Source: Stomorhina lunata (taxonomy: Eukaryota > Arthropoda > Insecta > Diptera > Rhiniidae). From it: a stretch of 64,000 nt of DNA. Both the position numbers and the translations under genes were made by a program. Location: contig OW121744.1 in NCBI GenBank assembly GCA_933228675.1, positions 116,087,600 through 116,151,599 on the forward strand, written 5' to 3'. The notes beneath the pieces are model-generated. The model was not told where the DNA came from. It saw only the letters and a list, made by a program, of their open reading frames with translations, and made no database searches. Of this stretch, positions 31,960-45,219 are shown piece after piece; the first letter of the stretch is position 1; every line of letters begins with the position of its first letter.

Positions 31960-32830
31960 AGATACTTAGGTTCAAAGTCAATCCTCACTCACTTTCTTAA
32001 TTTGTAGATAAGGATCTCACGGAAGCTAATGCTATAATTCCTAATCAGCATCTTTCCACTTCCCAATATTCAAACTTGAATTTACAAACCAAGAGCTTCT
32101 AGAAGCTAATGCTATTGAGAGCTCCAAGCTAAAAAATGGTAGGTTCTAAGTCAACATCTTTCCATTTCCTAATAGTCAAACCTGAATTTACAAACTAAAT
32201 AGACATATGTTCAAATTAACCACTTTTTAATCATTCGAACTAGAATTTGTAGATAAGGAGCTTCCGGAAGCTAATGCTATTGTTTCTGATAGCTCCATCC
32301 AAGCTAGAAGATGGTTGATTCTAAATCAACATATTCCCTATTCAGAACAGTAAAACTAGAATTTGTAGATATGGAGCTTCCGGAAGCTAATGATATTGTT
32401 TCTGATACCTCCATCCAAGTTAGAAGATGATAGATTCTAAATCAGAACAGTCAAATTTGATTTTACAAATCAGGAGCTTACGGAAGCTAATGCTATTGTT
32501 TCTCAGAACTCTAAGCTAAAAGATGGTAGGTTCTTAGCTAACATCTTTCAATTTCCCAACAGTCAAACCTGAATTTAGAAATCAGGAACTTCCGGATGCT
32601 ACAGCTTTAGTTTCTGAGAATTTAAGCTAAAAGATGGTAGGTTCTGAGTCAACATCTTTCCATTTCCCAACAGTCAAGCCTGAGTTTACAAATCAGGAAC
32701 TTCCGCAAGCTAATGCTATTGTTTCTGATAGATCCAAACTAAATGAAGAAAGGTTTTGAATCAACCTTCCAAACTCAAAGTCGAACTTGAATTTGTAAGT
32801 CAGAAGCTTCCGGAAGCAAAGCAAGGATAC
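31960..32830. repeat. Tandem repeat of about 110 bp (GAGCTTCCGGAAGCTAATGC)
   Basis: The core CTTCCGGAAGCTAATGCTAT, containing the palindrome CTTCCGGAAG, occurs in about eight diverged copies near 32021, 32101, 32266, 32382, 32482, 32594, 32705 and 32812. It is followed by a version of AAGCTAAAAGATGGTAGGTTC and CATCTTTCCATTTCCCAACA. Non-coding. Confidence 0.85.
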
Positions 32831-35440
32831 ACATGCATTTCCATTCCGTTGGCTTTCATATTCAAATTCCAGTGAAACTGAGAATTACCGAGCCCAAAAT
32901 CTAAAATCTCTATTGCTAAATCTAGTTCTACACCCAGCTTTCAACTAATTACCTAATTTCTTTAAGAAGAAAACGTTTTGTTAGCAAAATCATGACAATA
33001 TCAACTTAGGAAGGAAGCATATCCTAAAATATAAAATCTTTCAGGAGTCTTTCAAATGGGGCTTCTTTTTATTAGCAGAGTTTCAATAATCAATTATCTG
33101 GAAGCCTATTGTCAAGATTGAATTACCGAAATGCTAAGTGGGAAAAGCCTCGTAAGAGATTCCAGATTTGAAACTACCTAATCTCCAAAGCATGTGAAGC
33201 TTCCGTTCTTTAATAAAGGAGTCTTACCCAGGCTTACATCTTCAATGTAATTACTGCTTTCGGAATTTGAAGACTTCAAAATGCTTCACATTATCTTGCA
33301 AGAACGAAACCCTAATAACCAACTCATGGTTAGAGAATAGCACAAGGTTCTTTCTTAAGAAGGTTGAAGGTTGACTATCCCTTAATCCGAAATAAGCACA
33401 CTAATCCTCAATCAAAAGCATCTGACAAGTCTCAAAAAGTAAGTAGAAAACTCTTAATGACTTTTAACAAATTTTCTTTGTTCTTTAACTAGGAATTCCA
33501 AACTAGCGACAAAAGGATGATATATTGAAGACATAGTTTGATGCTGTTGTAATATTATTGGCAATATCGCAGAAATGGCAGTCCTTAGTAGGAATCCTAA
33601 GATTTACGAGTCGTTTCGGTATAAAGAACCGACTGTAGTGGGAACGGGAGACATAAGTTACTATCCTTTTTTTTACCAATTTTGATGATACGGCTGCTAT
33701 CTGAGCACTTGAATTGGTTGTCATTGGAAACAGTTATTCCGAAAGGAAGCTATTTATATTTCTCCTTCTTGATGAGGCGTTCTTAGGTTAACCAGACAAT
33801 CCTCTTTTACGACTTTTTGCAAATTCCCCCTAAACTAAATTATCACCTATCGTAAGATCTAACAAATTTGTCATGGTAAACGAATGTGAAGTAATAGCAT
33901 CTAATTTATTGGTTTAATACTTAGTAATTCATCCTCTTTGAATTCTAAAGAACATACATGAGTTCACATATTCCGACAAAGCATTGACTGGAGTGAGTGG
34001 CTTAAATATGGGCGAATCTTACTTCCATCTTCCCAATGCACATTTATAGTTAATTGTGTGTTGCAATTCAATCGTGTCTGTGTTTGACTCTCTTGCTAAA
34101 TTCTTCTTCATATCCTTTTGAATAAATGCAAATATTAGTGTGGGAGTACTCGGTATGTGCTAAGGAAAAGCCTTAAGTAATATTGAATAGCTAAATATTT
34201 AGAGCTGCTGGTGAACATTGAAAACTGTAACAAATATTTCGGTAGAGAGATTTGTATTGTGTGTGTGTCTGGGCCTAGATTTTCATAGCACACTCATATG
34301 AGGAGTGTGTCTATTTTCTTTTAGGTTATGACATTTGGAAAAGTATTAGCAAGTTGCCTGTTTTGTGTATTTGGTTTATTGGTGCACCAGACATACAAAT
34401 GGTTTGAATATATTGAAAACATTTTCTTACTTGGTGTATTTTAATGGGTTACTAAAGTAGGTCACTATGCAGTTGAGTAAATAACCTATATATTTTTGGG
34501 TTTAAGAAGATGAAGCAGCTAGGAAGTTAAAGGGAGTACAAGAACGTTTTTTATATGTAGGAATACATCCATAGTTGTATTCCTATTAAAAAATACTTTT
34601 GATCCTTCAAAGATCTTAATTGTTTGGCTATATAAACTTTTGGGGTTCCTTATTTAAGAAAACTGAAAATTCTTTAGATTCTGAAAGATTTCCTGATGCT
34701 ACTGATGGTGGATTAGTGTGTTTATTCCGGGAGGTTTGGCTGTCCACAATCAAATAAGTAGATCTAACTAGTAGATTACCTTTAAAGAAACAAACTCAAA
34801 AGGTAATCAGGAAGCTCTTACCAAATTTCAAGACTCACAAGTTTAGCTAAACTTTAATATCGATTCTTTAATTTCGGTATGTATTTGTTTATTGAGTATC
34901 TCGCTATTTCGTTACAGATATCCGATATTCATGGACAGTTAGATTAGATTATAAAGAGGATCCCACAGGATTGTGGGAGAATTCACAAGACCATTAGTTG
35001 ATCCAGAGCGATCCTCAGGTGTGTTTCGTTTTATCTCCAGCGAAATTAGCTTCCATTATTATTTCGCGTTAACTATCGCTGTAAGTCTTCAAAAATCATC
35101 ATATAACTTGGTTAACTTTATGTATTTAACTAATTTGATGGGATCCGCTCCTCTTAATTCTTCTAGGTTCTGAAAGAAATAAGAATCAAAACATTTAAAT
35201 CGATAATGCGACAGTACAACGCATCGTTGCACCACCTGCAGATATCATCATTACATAATCGTAATTTCTTAACGAAGTATTTAAGATTACTAAGTTCATG
35301 CTTCTCCAAGTTTATTAGGTTTTCTAGATTGGTATTACTTTGTTTTTGTTTGATCGCAACCATGTTACCTATGCATCTGCTTCTGTCTTGATTTTTTGTC
35401 TTATGTTGTAGAAAATAAAGTCAAGTCCAGGGTATACATA
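32831..35440. other. Intergenic, no gene seen
   Basis: Less AT-rich than average, possibly old transposon debris, but no protein or terminal repeat could be recognised. Short frames at 33503-33724 and 34973-35391 have no family signature. Confidence 0.45.
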
Positions 35441-35450
35441 TTCAGAAGTA

Positions 35451-35714
35451 TTACTTGCCTTGAATATTATAATGGCCTGGCACCCAGCACAGTTTTAAGG
35501 CATGTTGTTCGTTGAGAACCCCAAGTTCTCTGCGACAGTTCATGGACAGTTCACAAATTAGTCTCATTTTCTTCAAACTTGACAAACATCTTCTTTTACA
35601 GAGAGATTGAAGAGAGATATCAGGCATCCATGACAAGATTATCCAAGTTTTTTGGACAATCGGACATAAGAGTATTATTACCAAACCTATCGCCCTCCCT
35701 CCGAATGATCCCAA
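35451..35714 (-). pseudogene. RNase H fragment of a non-LTR retrotransposon
   Basis: The minus-strand frame ends LKLCWVPGHYNIQGK, the WVPGH-x-x-I-x-G-N/K signature of the RNase H domain of Jockey/I/R1-type non-LTR retrotransposons. It is preceded by CRRELGVLNEQHA, which fits the helix before it. The N-terminal part reads as another frame, so the copy is frameshifted as well as truncated. A short related piece recurs near 36165-36280. Confidence 0.65.
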
Positions 35715-35789
35715 ATTGAAGCTTGTTATGAGATTGTTATTGAGAAGTACTTACTTATATGTATGACCTGAATTTACAACCTGTTAAGG

Positions 35790-36130
35790 TCAAATGCCGA
35801 TCATATTTAATCATGCCATCGAAGTTTCGTGCGTCCTCTTCTAACATTAGGGGGTGGCCGTTTTCATTATAATTTCAGTAATTGTTCATAGTAATTGTTT
35901 TTCCAGGAGTGTTGACTAGCCCGACGTTCTAACCCATATTTTTTTATCGTTCTAATGTGAGAACTCGCGGCACATTTAGCTCACTACATTAACGGGTGTT
36001 AACGTAGTTCCGCGGGTGATACCACGAGGAGATCAGTTGAGATGAAGAATAACCAAGATAAGTCTTTGCTTAGTAAGTTAAGACCAATCAGAACCATTGT
36101 TTAGTATCGAACATCCTCTACATCACCCAA
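35790..36130 (-). repeat. Interspersed repeat family X, copy 1
   Basis: Shares CGAAGTTTCGTGCGTCCTC, CTAACATTAGGGGG, AACTCGCGGCACAT, TCACTACATTAACGGGTGTT and AACCAAGATAAG with copies at 41925-42240 (opposite orientation) and 47755-47985. It is probably the non-coding part of a retroelement, given the RNase H remnant next to it; no clear ends seen. Confidence 0.7.
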
Positions 36131-38480
36131 GTTATATAGCGGATGTAAGATCTGGTAAAATAGGAATTGGAGGAAGATATCAGGCATCCATGCACCAACT
36201 TCACTCGATCTAACACATACATATATTATCCAAGGGTCGTTGGACAAACAGACATAGAATTATTTACCGAAAATCTTGACTTGCTCTCTAATATTCCCGA
36301 ATTGAAAATTTGTTGTGTTTGCAAAACTTTGACTTTAAAATGTAAATTTAAAAAATTTATCGGAAAAACTGGATTTATCAACGTTTCAATCAAACTCTAA
36401 TTAAGTGAAATTTATTACAAAAATTCCACTTCAATTTGAACTTAGAATCATCCAAAGAAAACCTAGGAAGTTAAAAGATACTTTGAAATACTGGGAACTT
36501 TGTTAATTATGATTTTCTACGAATATTCCTCAAGAAGAAACACAAATTATAAAAAAACTAGATACAAAGGCGGGCCTAAAAGAACTTTTGAGGAAATGGA
36601 ATGAACATTACTAAAACCGAGAATTTGGAATATAACAACACCCAGAGGTAAAATTGTATCAGGTGGTTCTTTGGTCGATTATTACAAAGTGTGCAAAAAG
36701 TGTCAGGTACCTACTCCCAGAGGCATTGCCGTGTGAAATTGAAAGGTTCGGTTGATACAAATTGTGAGAACTGGAGCGTTTACTATTACTTTGGTTAAGT
36801 CACATGACTATTTCAAGATTTATGTTAAATTATCTGTCAAACATTTTCTTAGCTTCTCTGCTTAAAAGACTTCCTAGTTAACCTTCGTTCGTAAGCACGC
36901 AACTAGACGTAATTACACTTCGTTCCCTGGCACAAACACTTGTCGTTTGGTCTGCAACCCTGTTCCCAGATAGTGGCTAAATGTTCATTGACATTTTCAA
37001 ATTTTATTTGTGTGTAAATTGAGGAAGGCGACTCTGAGTGCTGACGCTTGGATGGATACACATTTTCAATATCTACATAATTGTGTGTCTATGAATTTTT
37101 TTGTATTTAAATTAACATTTGGAATAAAGTGGGTAATAATCGAGACTATAACTGAAGTAAAACCTTGAATTTAGTTTTTTTTATATTAATTTTTGGAAAC
37201 TGTTGCCAAAAATAGTCTTAACCATTTTACTATATCATTTGTTTTTGTGGCTCTAAAACTACTTAAATCCGTGTAAATTTGCTATGTATTTTAATGCCTT
37301 TAGGCCTTAAGCTGTCAAAAGCTTCAAATCATCACAGCAACAGTTAAGTTGCTTTTGAAGAGTAGACTGAAAATAATCAAAATATGGTAGTACTTAAATC
37401 CCAAACAATAAAACTTCATTATTATCTTCATCGTTTTTTTAACCAAATTCATTTTGATCAAAAATATATGACAAATGGTACAAGGGTACTTTTTCTGGTA
37501 CCAATAAAGTACATTTTAGTACATTAACATTCAAAAGTAAGAGCCATACTTTAAAGTACAGCTATCCAAGTTTGCCATAGGCTAACCTATCGACAGATCG
37601 ATCGATACACCATCGTTATTGTATATCCAGTAGAAGAAAACGTAAGCCAACCGATATGATGGAACGAATTTACTTATATTCTATTGAAAAAGTTTAGGAC
37701 AAATTTCACAAAAAAAACCCTAAAAATTTGTCATGTGCTAAGCGTATGATCATAGACTTAAAATACTAAAAAAAACACATATTTTCAATTTAAAAAATTC
37801 ACATACAAATTTTGACACCAATTTTTAAAGGAATTGGTACTAATTTTCACATTATAAGTACTTTCATCACTGATGGTAACATTTAATCATTTTTATTTCA
37901 GCTAAATACCGTTGTGGACTTTTGAGAGTTACATATTTTTTTTTTTCATTTGGCAGAAATCTATGGCTTCATATGAAAGCCATTAAACCCAGCAAACATT
38001 ATTCCAATGGAATAGACAAAATTAAAATTCGTAAAAACAATAAGAGCCCCACAATTGATTCCTTTTGGAAACTAAAAAATCTTTAGAGATATTCTTAGGG
38101 TTACACAGAAATAATCTCTTGTATTTCCTTCTAAAACCGAAATTTTAAGTATCCAGAAATTTTAAGTAACCATTATCTCAAATTAAACTCCGAGAACCTT
38201 TTTGCTTAATTTATATAACTTTCGGTGCCTTTCTTAAGTCATTTCTTCTCGGCTTTGTCTCTATCTCAAAAACCTTAAAACTTTCTGTTCTATTGTCTTT
38301 TTTGATTTTTATGTTTGCTGGGTTGGCCAGCATAAATTTTTCTTCACTTTCGTATAGCTGCTTTATTTATTGTTCCCCTGTTACTTGGCTTCAGTATTTT
38401 GCATTAAACCTAAGACTGCCCAATGTGGCCTCAATGTGGCCTTTAACGACAATGGATACCATTTGGCCTTGATTAAGGCT
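36131..38480. other. Intergenic, no gene seen
   Basis: Apart from the short RNase H-linked duplicate near 36165-36280, nothing recognisable. 37490-37560 has a loose inverted GGTACT/AGTACA pattern. Confidence 0.45.
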
Positions 38481-39460
38481 AGATCGGTCCCTAAAGAGAA
38501 ATTTGATTGAGGCTAATTCAGACTATCTAGAGAGCCTCGATTTTGGCTAGGTCGGACTATATAGAGATTATGGGCAGTTCAGACTATATATAAAACCTCG
38601 ATTAAGGCTAGATCAGGCTTGGGCTTGGGCTAGGTCGGATTATATAGACAGATTTGATTAAGGATAGATGATGCTTGAAGAACTGGCGATTAAGGGTAGA
38701 TTAAGCTTGAAGAACTGGCAATTAAGGGTAGATCATGCTATTAAGAGAATGACAATTAAGATTCACTCTAAATAGAGTGTACGATAAGTTCTAGAACTAT
38801 AAAGAGAACCACGATTAAGGCTAGAATCAGACTATAAAGAGAACAACGATTAAACCTAGAACCAGACTATATTGATAGTCACGATTAGGACTATATAGAG
38901 GGCCACGATTAGGTCTAGAATTGGACTATATAGAGAACCACGAATTAGGTTAGAATCAGACTATATTAAGAGCCACGATTAGGTCAGGAATCAGATTATT
39001 TAGAGGGCCACGATTAGGTCTAGAATTGGACTATAAAGAGAACCACGAATTAGGTTAGAATCAGACTATATTGAGAGCCACAATTAGGTCAGAAATCAGA
39101 CTATATAGAGAGCCACGATTAAAGTTAGAATCGGAATATATTTCTCACGATTAAGACTGAAATCCGAAGATCATGCAATATAGAGACCAATGATTAAGGC
39201 TAGAATTAAATTATATAGACAGACTCGATTAGTCTATTTACAAAAAATCATGAATAAGGCTAGAATATTACTATACAGAGAGCCTCGATTACGGCCAATT
39301 TTGACTATATATAGTCATGGTTAAGCTTAAAGCTTAAATTAAATATAAAGCTTTGATAAATGTTAAAAATATATTTAGCATTGATTAGACGGAGCCGTAT
39401 TAAGATACATATTGGATTATATAAAGTGCCATTAAGGTTTATAGAGCGAATTAAGACAAT
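38480..39460. repeat. Degenerate 36-bp tandem repeat (GACTATATAGAGAGCCACGATTAAG)
   Basis: About 25 diverged units built on GCCACGATTAAGGCTAGAAT then CAGACTATATAGAGA, with 36-bp spacing most regular near 38880-39060. Its reverse complement, CTATATAGTC...TTAATCGTGGCTC, matches the layout of the SerT intron 1 minisatellite. Confidence 0.85.
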
Positions 39461-39473
39461 ATTATAGACAAAA

Positions 39474-39548
39474 GTGAGCCGCCGTGCATACCTGAGGTCC
39501 CAAGTTCGATTCCCGGGTCTTGAAAAAATTACTTTTCAAAAAAAGCGG
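39474..39548 (+). mobile_element. tRNA-like SINE fragment (internally deleted)
   Basis: GTGAGCCGCCG, then CATACC(T)GAGGTCCCAAGTTCGAT and a tail AAAAAAAGCGG. It matches the fuller element at 49881-49995 in the opposite orientation but lacks about 40 nt of the tRNA-like head. B-box-like AGTTCGATTCC is intact. Confidence 0.6.
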
Positions 39549-40750
39549 ATATTTACCTCATAACTATCTGAAGCATGTAGAGGCCAAACGTTAACAATAG
39601 ACATAAGGCTCAGATAAGACTGAATATGTACTTATAACTCCATTATAAAGGCTTTATTTGGACTTTATCGACTTTATTACGATAAATTTTAAATTTATTT
39701 TGAAATAATATTAAAAAAATTGTTGTTGAATTGGGTTAAAGAAATGTAGACTACAAATTTACAGTGACCAAACCCCCATGGATTTTAAACAGAAATTAAG
39801 CAGACCAATTGATTGAAACTGAACTGAAAAGTTTATCTTAAATTAAAAAGACATATGTATAAGCCAAATTCATCTGAAACATAATCGAGGCTAATCGATA
39901 AAATAGATACAAGGCATATATGCAGAAATATGCATTTAATTCTTTGAAATCTAGGTTCCAAACTGGGTACTCTATAACTTAACCAAAAAATTTCTAATAA
40001 ACTTCAACCACAGCCCTCGTTTTAATAGAAAACAATATTGAAATGCTAATTACCTCCAAACAATTACACCAATGTCTAAGTGTTAAACTATCAATTTTAG
40101 GAAATAAAAGAAAAAAACAATTTTTGTCTTTTTTTTTAACTAAACAATAATTTCATTTGTCAAATTTCTAAACAATTTCATGCATTTGTTTACTCAGTTA
40201 GACAGAAGGACAGACAGACAGACATTCATGTATTTATTTATTTATCATTCTCATAAAATTTTTATTCGTTACTTATGCCGTCGATAATTTTTCTGCTGTC
40301 TTGTACAAAAATGAGCAGAAACATGTAGCAGCTAAAGCATTAGTAGACCAACTGTACTGAAATGAAATGTGTCAAATTGAAATGAAATCGTTCTGCTTTT
40401 TAACAAAAAAAAACAGGAACAAAAATATTCACATACAAACGTCGTCTATAGTTTGTAATATTTTTGTGTATTGGGCTTTTAACGAATACTTTTAACGTAT
40501 ACTCACTTACTCGTACATAACAAATAAAATCCCTCACCAACTCATCAACAGAGCAAAGCCAGCAGCGAAATAGAAGAAGAAATCTCAAAAATACACACGA
40601 AAACATAATCACTCGCTCTTTATGATTTTACAGTGAAAGAGTGAGTCACAGTCACAGGCAGTCAAAGCATTAGCGTGAACCTGAAGAGAAAACACACACA
40701 CAAAGTAGTCAGTAATTGAAACAATTGTACACTAATTGGATACAATTTTG
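39549..40750. other. Intergenic, no gene seen; possible leader-like patch at 40380-40720
   Basis: A short GACA run lies at 40201-40224. The stretch 40420-40720 is more balanced in composition, with TACTCACTTACTCGTAC, GAGTGAGTCACAGTCACAG and a CA run, a texture seen in fly upstream regions. No core promoter was convincing. Confidence 0.35.
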
Positions 40751-40754
40751 ACCA

Positions 40755-41920
40755 AAAAAGTACTCTTTTGAAAAGAGTCCCTATTAGAATAGTAGAGCCA
40801 TGACTGAAAATAGCATTGCCCAGTAAAAACAGTCGCGATTAAGTCTTTAATTAGACTTAAAAAAGAGACGATTAGCAATTAGAATGATTAATTAAACTTT
40901 AAAGAGAATACGATTAGCCCTTAATTAGACCATACAGAAAGCCTTGATTAGAGTTACAATTAAACTATATATGTGGCTCTAGTACTGTTAAAAGAGAAGA
41001 CGATTAGGCTTTAATTAGACTGTAATTGGACTATAAAGAAAAGGCTGTGATTGGACTGTGATGAAAAGACAATTATGATTTAATTATACTTTATTGAGAG
41101 TCACATTAAGGCCCTGCTTGGAACGTGAAGTTAAGGTTTAAACTAAACTGTCTGATTACAGTTTAGTTTTTAATTAGATTCGGTTTTAATTAGACTATAT
41201 AAAAGGTCAAGATTAAGACTCTAAGTGGACAGTAAAAGTAAGACGAATAGTTTTTAATTAAAGAGCCACGATTAGGGCCAGAATTAAGCAATGTAGAAAG
41301 CCACGATAATATTACAATTATTAAGCCACGATTAGGGCCGCAATTGAACTTTGAAGATTGAATTACAACACTTTAATAAGAGAGCCACAATTAAGGTTAG
41401 AATTAGACTTTTATTAAACCAAAATTAAGGCTCCAACTGAAAAAGAAAAAGAGACTCGATTGGAGTTAGAATAAGACTATTATAAGTCACGATTAAGGGT
41501 CCAATTGACCTCTGAAGATAAAATAACAACATTTTAATTAGAGAGCCACAATTAAGGTTTGAATGAGACTATTATTAAGCCCCTATTAAGATCCAATTGA
41601 AATTTGAAAATGATTAATGTTATAATTAGACTATTATTAAGCCACGATTAAGGCTCCAATTGAACTCTGAAGATAAATTGACAACACTTTAATTAAAGAG
41701 CAAAGATTAAGGTTAGAATTACGCTATTATTACCACGATTGAGGCTCCAATTGAACTCTGAAGATTAAAAGACAACACTTTATTTAGAGAGCCACGATTA
41801 AGGTTACAATTAGACTATTATTAAGACACGATTAAGCTCCAATTGAACTCTGAAGATAAAATTACAACACTTTAATTAGAGATCGACGATTAAGACTAGA
41901 ATTGGACTATATAGAAGGTT
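40755..41920. repeat. Degenerate GAGCCACGATTAAG tandem repeat, second block
   Basis: The same family as 38480-39460. In its second half the units are grouped with a conserved piece, CTCCAATTGAACTCTGAAGA then ACAACACTTTAATTAGAGAG, which recurs near 41367, 41525, 41681, 41771 and 41865, making irregular higher-order units of about 90-160 bp. Confidence 0.85.
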
Positions 41921-41924
41921 ATGT

Positions 41925-42240
41925 AGGCAATGTTGGATACCAAGCAACGGTTCTGATTAGTCTTAACTTGGTAAGCCCAAACTTATCTTGGTTATCCTTC
42001 ATCTTAGCTGTGGACACTGACCTCCTCGTGGCATCACCCGGGGAACTACGTTAACACTCGTTAATGTAGTGAGCTAACATGTGCCACTAGTTCTCCCATA
42101 AGAACAATAAAAATATGAGTTAGGACGTCGGGCTAGTAATCCACTTCTGGAAAAAACAATTACTGTGAAAAAGCTAAAATTGGAATAAAAACGACTTCCC
42201 CTAATGTTAGAAGAGGGCGTACGAAACTTCGATGGAAAGA
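41925..42240 (+). repeat. Interspersed repeat family X, copy 2
   Basis: Opposite orientation to the copies at 35790 and 47755. It runs GGATACCAAGCAACGGTTCTG, CTTGGTTATCC, CCTCCTCGTGGCATCACCCG, TAACACTCGTTAATGTAGTG and ends CCCCTAATGTTAGAAGAGG and CGAAACTTCGATGG. Confidence 0.7.
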
Positions 42241-42560
42241 CCAAGTAGAATAAGAGAATATCGGGACAAGATCAAAGTGCATGGAATTCTAAAATATGCT
42301 TCGCCTTTGACCTTAAGAGGTTGTATATATATATATAGGCCATTTAAGTAAATAAGTAATAGAAGTCCTAATGTTAGAAGAGGGCGCCCGAAACTTTGAT
42401 GGAAAGCCCAAATAGAGGAAAATCTTTCAAAGCTTGGCCTACGAAATTGGAGAATATTTGCACAAGATCGAAGCACAGGGAATTCTAAAATATGCACAGG
42501 GAATTCTAAAATATGACCTTAACAGGTTATAAATATAGGCCATTTAAGTAAGTATGTAGT
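42190..42560. repeat. Direct repeat of about 170 bp, two copies
   Basis: CCTAATGTTAGAAGAGGGCG...GGAATTCTAAAATATG...TATAGGCCATTTAAGTAA occurs twice in tandem (starts near 42200 and 42368). The second copy has GCACAGGGAATTCTAAAATAT internally doubled. Confidence 0.75.
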
Positions 42561-44395
42561 AGAAGTCCACTGTTTAGGTTAGAATAAAGTACATAGAGGG
42601 TCACGATTAAGTCTCCAAAGAAATGAGAGCCCAAAGTTATGTGATGTTTATATAATACAACCGGCTGTCGATTGAGTTATATAAACAGAACATAATTCTA
42701 TGATGCACTTACTTAAAGGAAAACTGGTTTAATTTAGGGATATAAGTACGTTTAATAATACTTGCAGTTTATCCATATCCTTTAGTATTCAGGCATGTCT
42801 AGAATAGGATATAAACAAATGTACATTTAACGTATTTGGGATGAATATTTGGGATACCCAAGGATTCACACGATTAGCGGAAGTTGTAAAATGTAACCGT
42901 TTTCAATTGTAATACTTATTCCCATTACAAGGGTTGCATTTTATTGCTTTTATGTTTAGGAAACTGATTTTACATAAAAGGGTTGACATTCAAGGATGTT
43001 GTAGCTTAGATTCAATTACTTTACCATTTGCTTGTTCAAATTTGAAAATTGTATAAACCAGGCGATTACCAGCTGTCCAGAATTGTTGAAATAGTAATTA
43101 GAACGAAGCTTTGCAAACCCCTAATTTAATTTGATATTGAGCTCGTTTTAAGAGATCCAATGTCCAAACGAGCAATATTTTACGATCCTAGAATCGATTA
43201 AGGTTTAGTCTATATATAAATCAGTGCTTAGAATTAATTTTATTTTTTATATTTATTTATATATGGAATCCCAATTCGACAGCGAGAAAAGTCTTATTGA
43301 AATCGGGATGGGGCATTAGTAGGCTATATTGATAACTTTCAGAATATCTTGAGACACAATATTCTTTTACACAAAACATTAGATGAAAATACCCCATGTT
43401 AAAATAGTGAGAGTTGTCATTTAACTTTTAAATAGAGAGACTATCTCCTAAGCCGGTACGATCCATCAAAGTCATCATATTACAAATATCAATAAAGAAA
43501 TTCTCTTATTTCATTAATTTATTCTTAGGTTTAATACTAAATTGTTCATTCATTAAAATATACAATTCCCCAACACTTATGAATGGGAGTACGTACTCGT
43601 AACTTATTGAGTGGAAAAAGGGTATTAATAAAAAAAAAATAGTACTCGTGCGTCACACTACGTGAAATATCGTATGAATAATGTGACCACGATGATGTCG
43701 TAGCACATGGCAAATGCTGAGACAGTCATTCATTTACAATAAAGTACCAAGTATTCACATATGAATAACATTGCCTTATACTATTGTTAAACATCATATT
43801 TTGAATGTTCTATAATAAAAACCACAAATGATTTATGAAAGAGTTTGTGGTTCCCGATGTTTTGAACTAAATATAGAGACTTAACAAAAATTTTAGGATT
43901 TTTCATTTAAGGCCTTACAAAGTTTTGACTTAAATCGTTTATTTCCTTAAATCGTCTATTTCCTTAAATCTTCGAATTCTTATCAAAAATGTTCAAATAA
44001 TCCATGTTAGGTTCCAGGATAAACAAATGAAAAAGGCGCCAATTTGTTGTTGTTCCTCACCACTACATATGTATTTAACTTTATATGTATATATGTTGGA
44101 ATATAAATACTTAAGTTCATATGTACTCGCTTTTTCGTCTTCCTACTTGTTCCTTCATATGTGTCACAAAAAATGTAATGTTCATAGATGGGAAGCAGCA
44201 ATGAAACATTTGTACTTAGGGAGTCCAGGAATTTGTATGTAGTTGTGCTTGATTTATTTTTAGGTTAGGTTAGCGTCATAGTCTGACAATCAAACTCATT
44301 ATTCTATAAAGTCCCTTGTATTACCAAGGAAGCTTACCCTTATGAACCATCTGAAAATCACTAATCCTAGCCTTAAACGTGGCTCTATATACGTG
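42561..44395. other. Intergenic, no gene seen
   Basis: No recognisable protein, RNA gene or transposon ends. Overlapping short frames near 44007-44242 have no family signature. Confidence 0.45.
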
Positions 44396-44400
44396 GCTCG

Positions 44401-44700
44401 TTATTCTTGACTCCTAGTGGAGCATAGGGCCTCAAACATTCTTTTATGTCGAAGTCTATAGCGAGATGTTTGGCATACGTCATTCCATGATTAGTTCGCT
44501 GCTTACAACTCCGCATCAATTGACCTTCTTCACGTTCTAGCAGGTGCACCAACACGACGGCCGCTTCCCCGTGGATTCAAATAAAGCGCTTGTCGAGCAA
44601 GGTTGGTATTTGGACTTCGAAGCGTGTGGCCTATCCACCGCCATTTCTGTTGACATACCTCTACAGAAGCAGGGATTTAGTTTGTCGCGTTTAGTAGATC
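44401..44700 (-). pseudogene. RTE-type retrotransposon C-terminal fragment
   Basis: The minus strand reads KWRWIGHTLRSPNTNLARQA, then LNPRGSGRRVGAPART and a stop, RRSIDAEL and a stop, SWNDVCQTSR, and ends FEALCSTRSQE with TAA at 44401-44403. This is the hallmark tail after the reverse transcriptase of RTE-clade and related non-LTR elements (WRWIGH, GRP-x-x-TWRR, ALCSTR). Three internal stops make it a dead copy. It appears 5'-truncated, as usual for such insertions. Confidence 0.8.
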
Positions 44701-45190
44701 TTAATTCATTATGCATTTGTTTGCAAAGGTTTGTAGGCGCTCTATATACTTTATTCTATAAAGTATAATTCTAACCTTAATTGTCGATCTCTAATTAAAT
44801 TATTGTCCTTTTATCTTTAGAGATCAATTGGAACTTTAAATCGTAACCCTCTTATTAAAATGTTATAGCAGGGTCTGTAAAGAACTTAGAACCAAGTTAG
44901 TCCCCTAATGTACGACTTTTCCACGCAACCAAAACTTCAACAAAACTCACTTGTCGCAATCTTCAGCTTAAGCGTTTGCTTCCCAAACTGAAAGTGTCTT
45001 GTCATGTCGTGACTTTTGATAGTGACAACACTAAAAGTTTGAAAGTCTTCTTTTGCCAACATCTGGTTATGGGTTCCAAAACATAGGACGCAGATCGTCA
45101 TCGTGTAAAATATCTAAACACCTCTAGTTATAGAACAAGCCTATGTATATTTTAGAACACTGTTATGGTTTCGGTGTAATTGGATATCAT
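44701..45190. other. Intergenic, no gene seen
   Basis: Near 44760-44850 there are a few reverse-orientation units of the ATTAAGG/CACGATT family (CTAACCTTAATTGTCGATCTC). Otherwise unremarkable. Confidence 0.45.
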
Positions 45191-45219
45191 AGCTAGTAAA
45201 CTTTCCTAGAACACATTGT

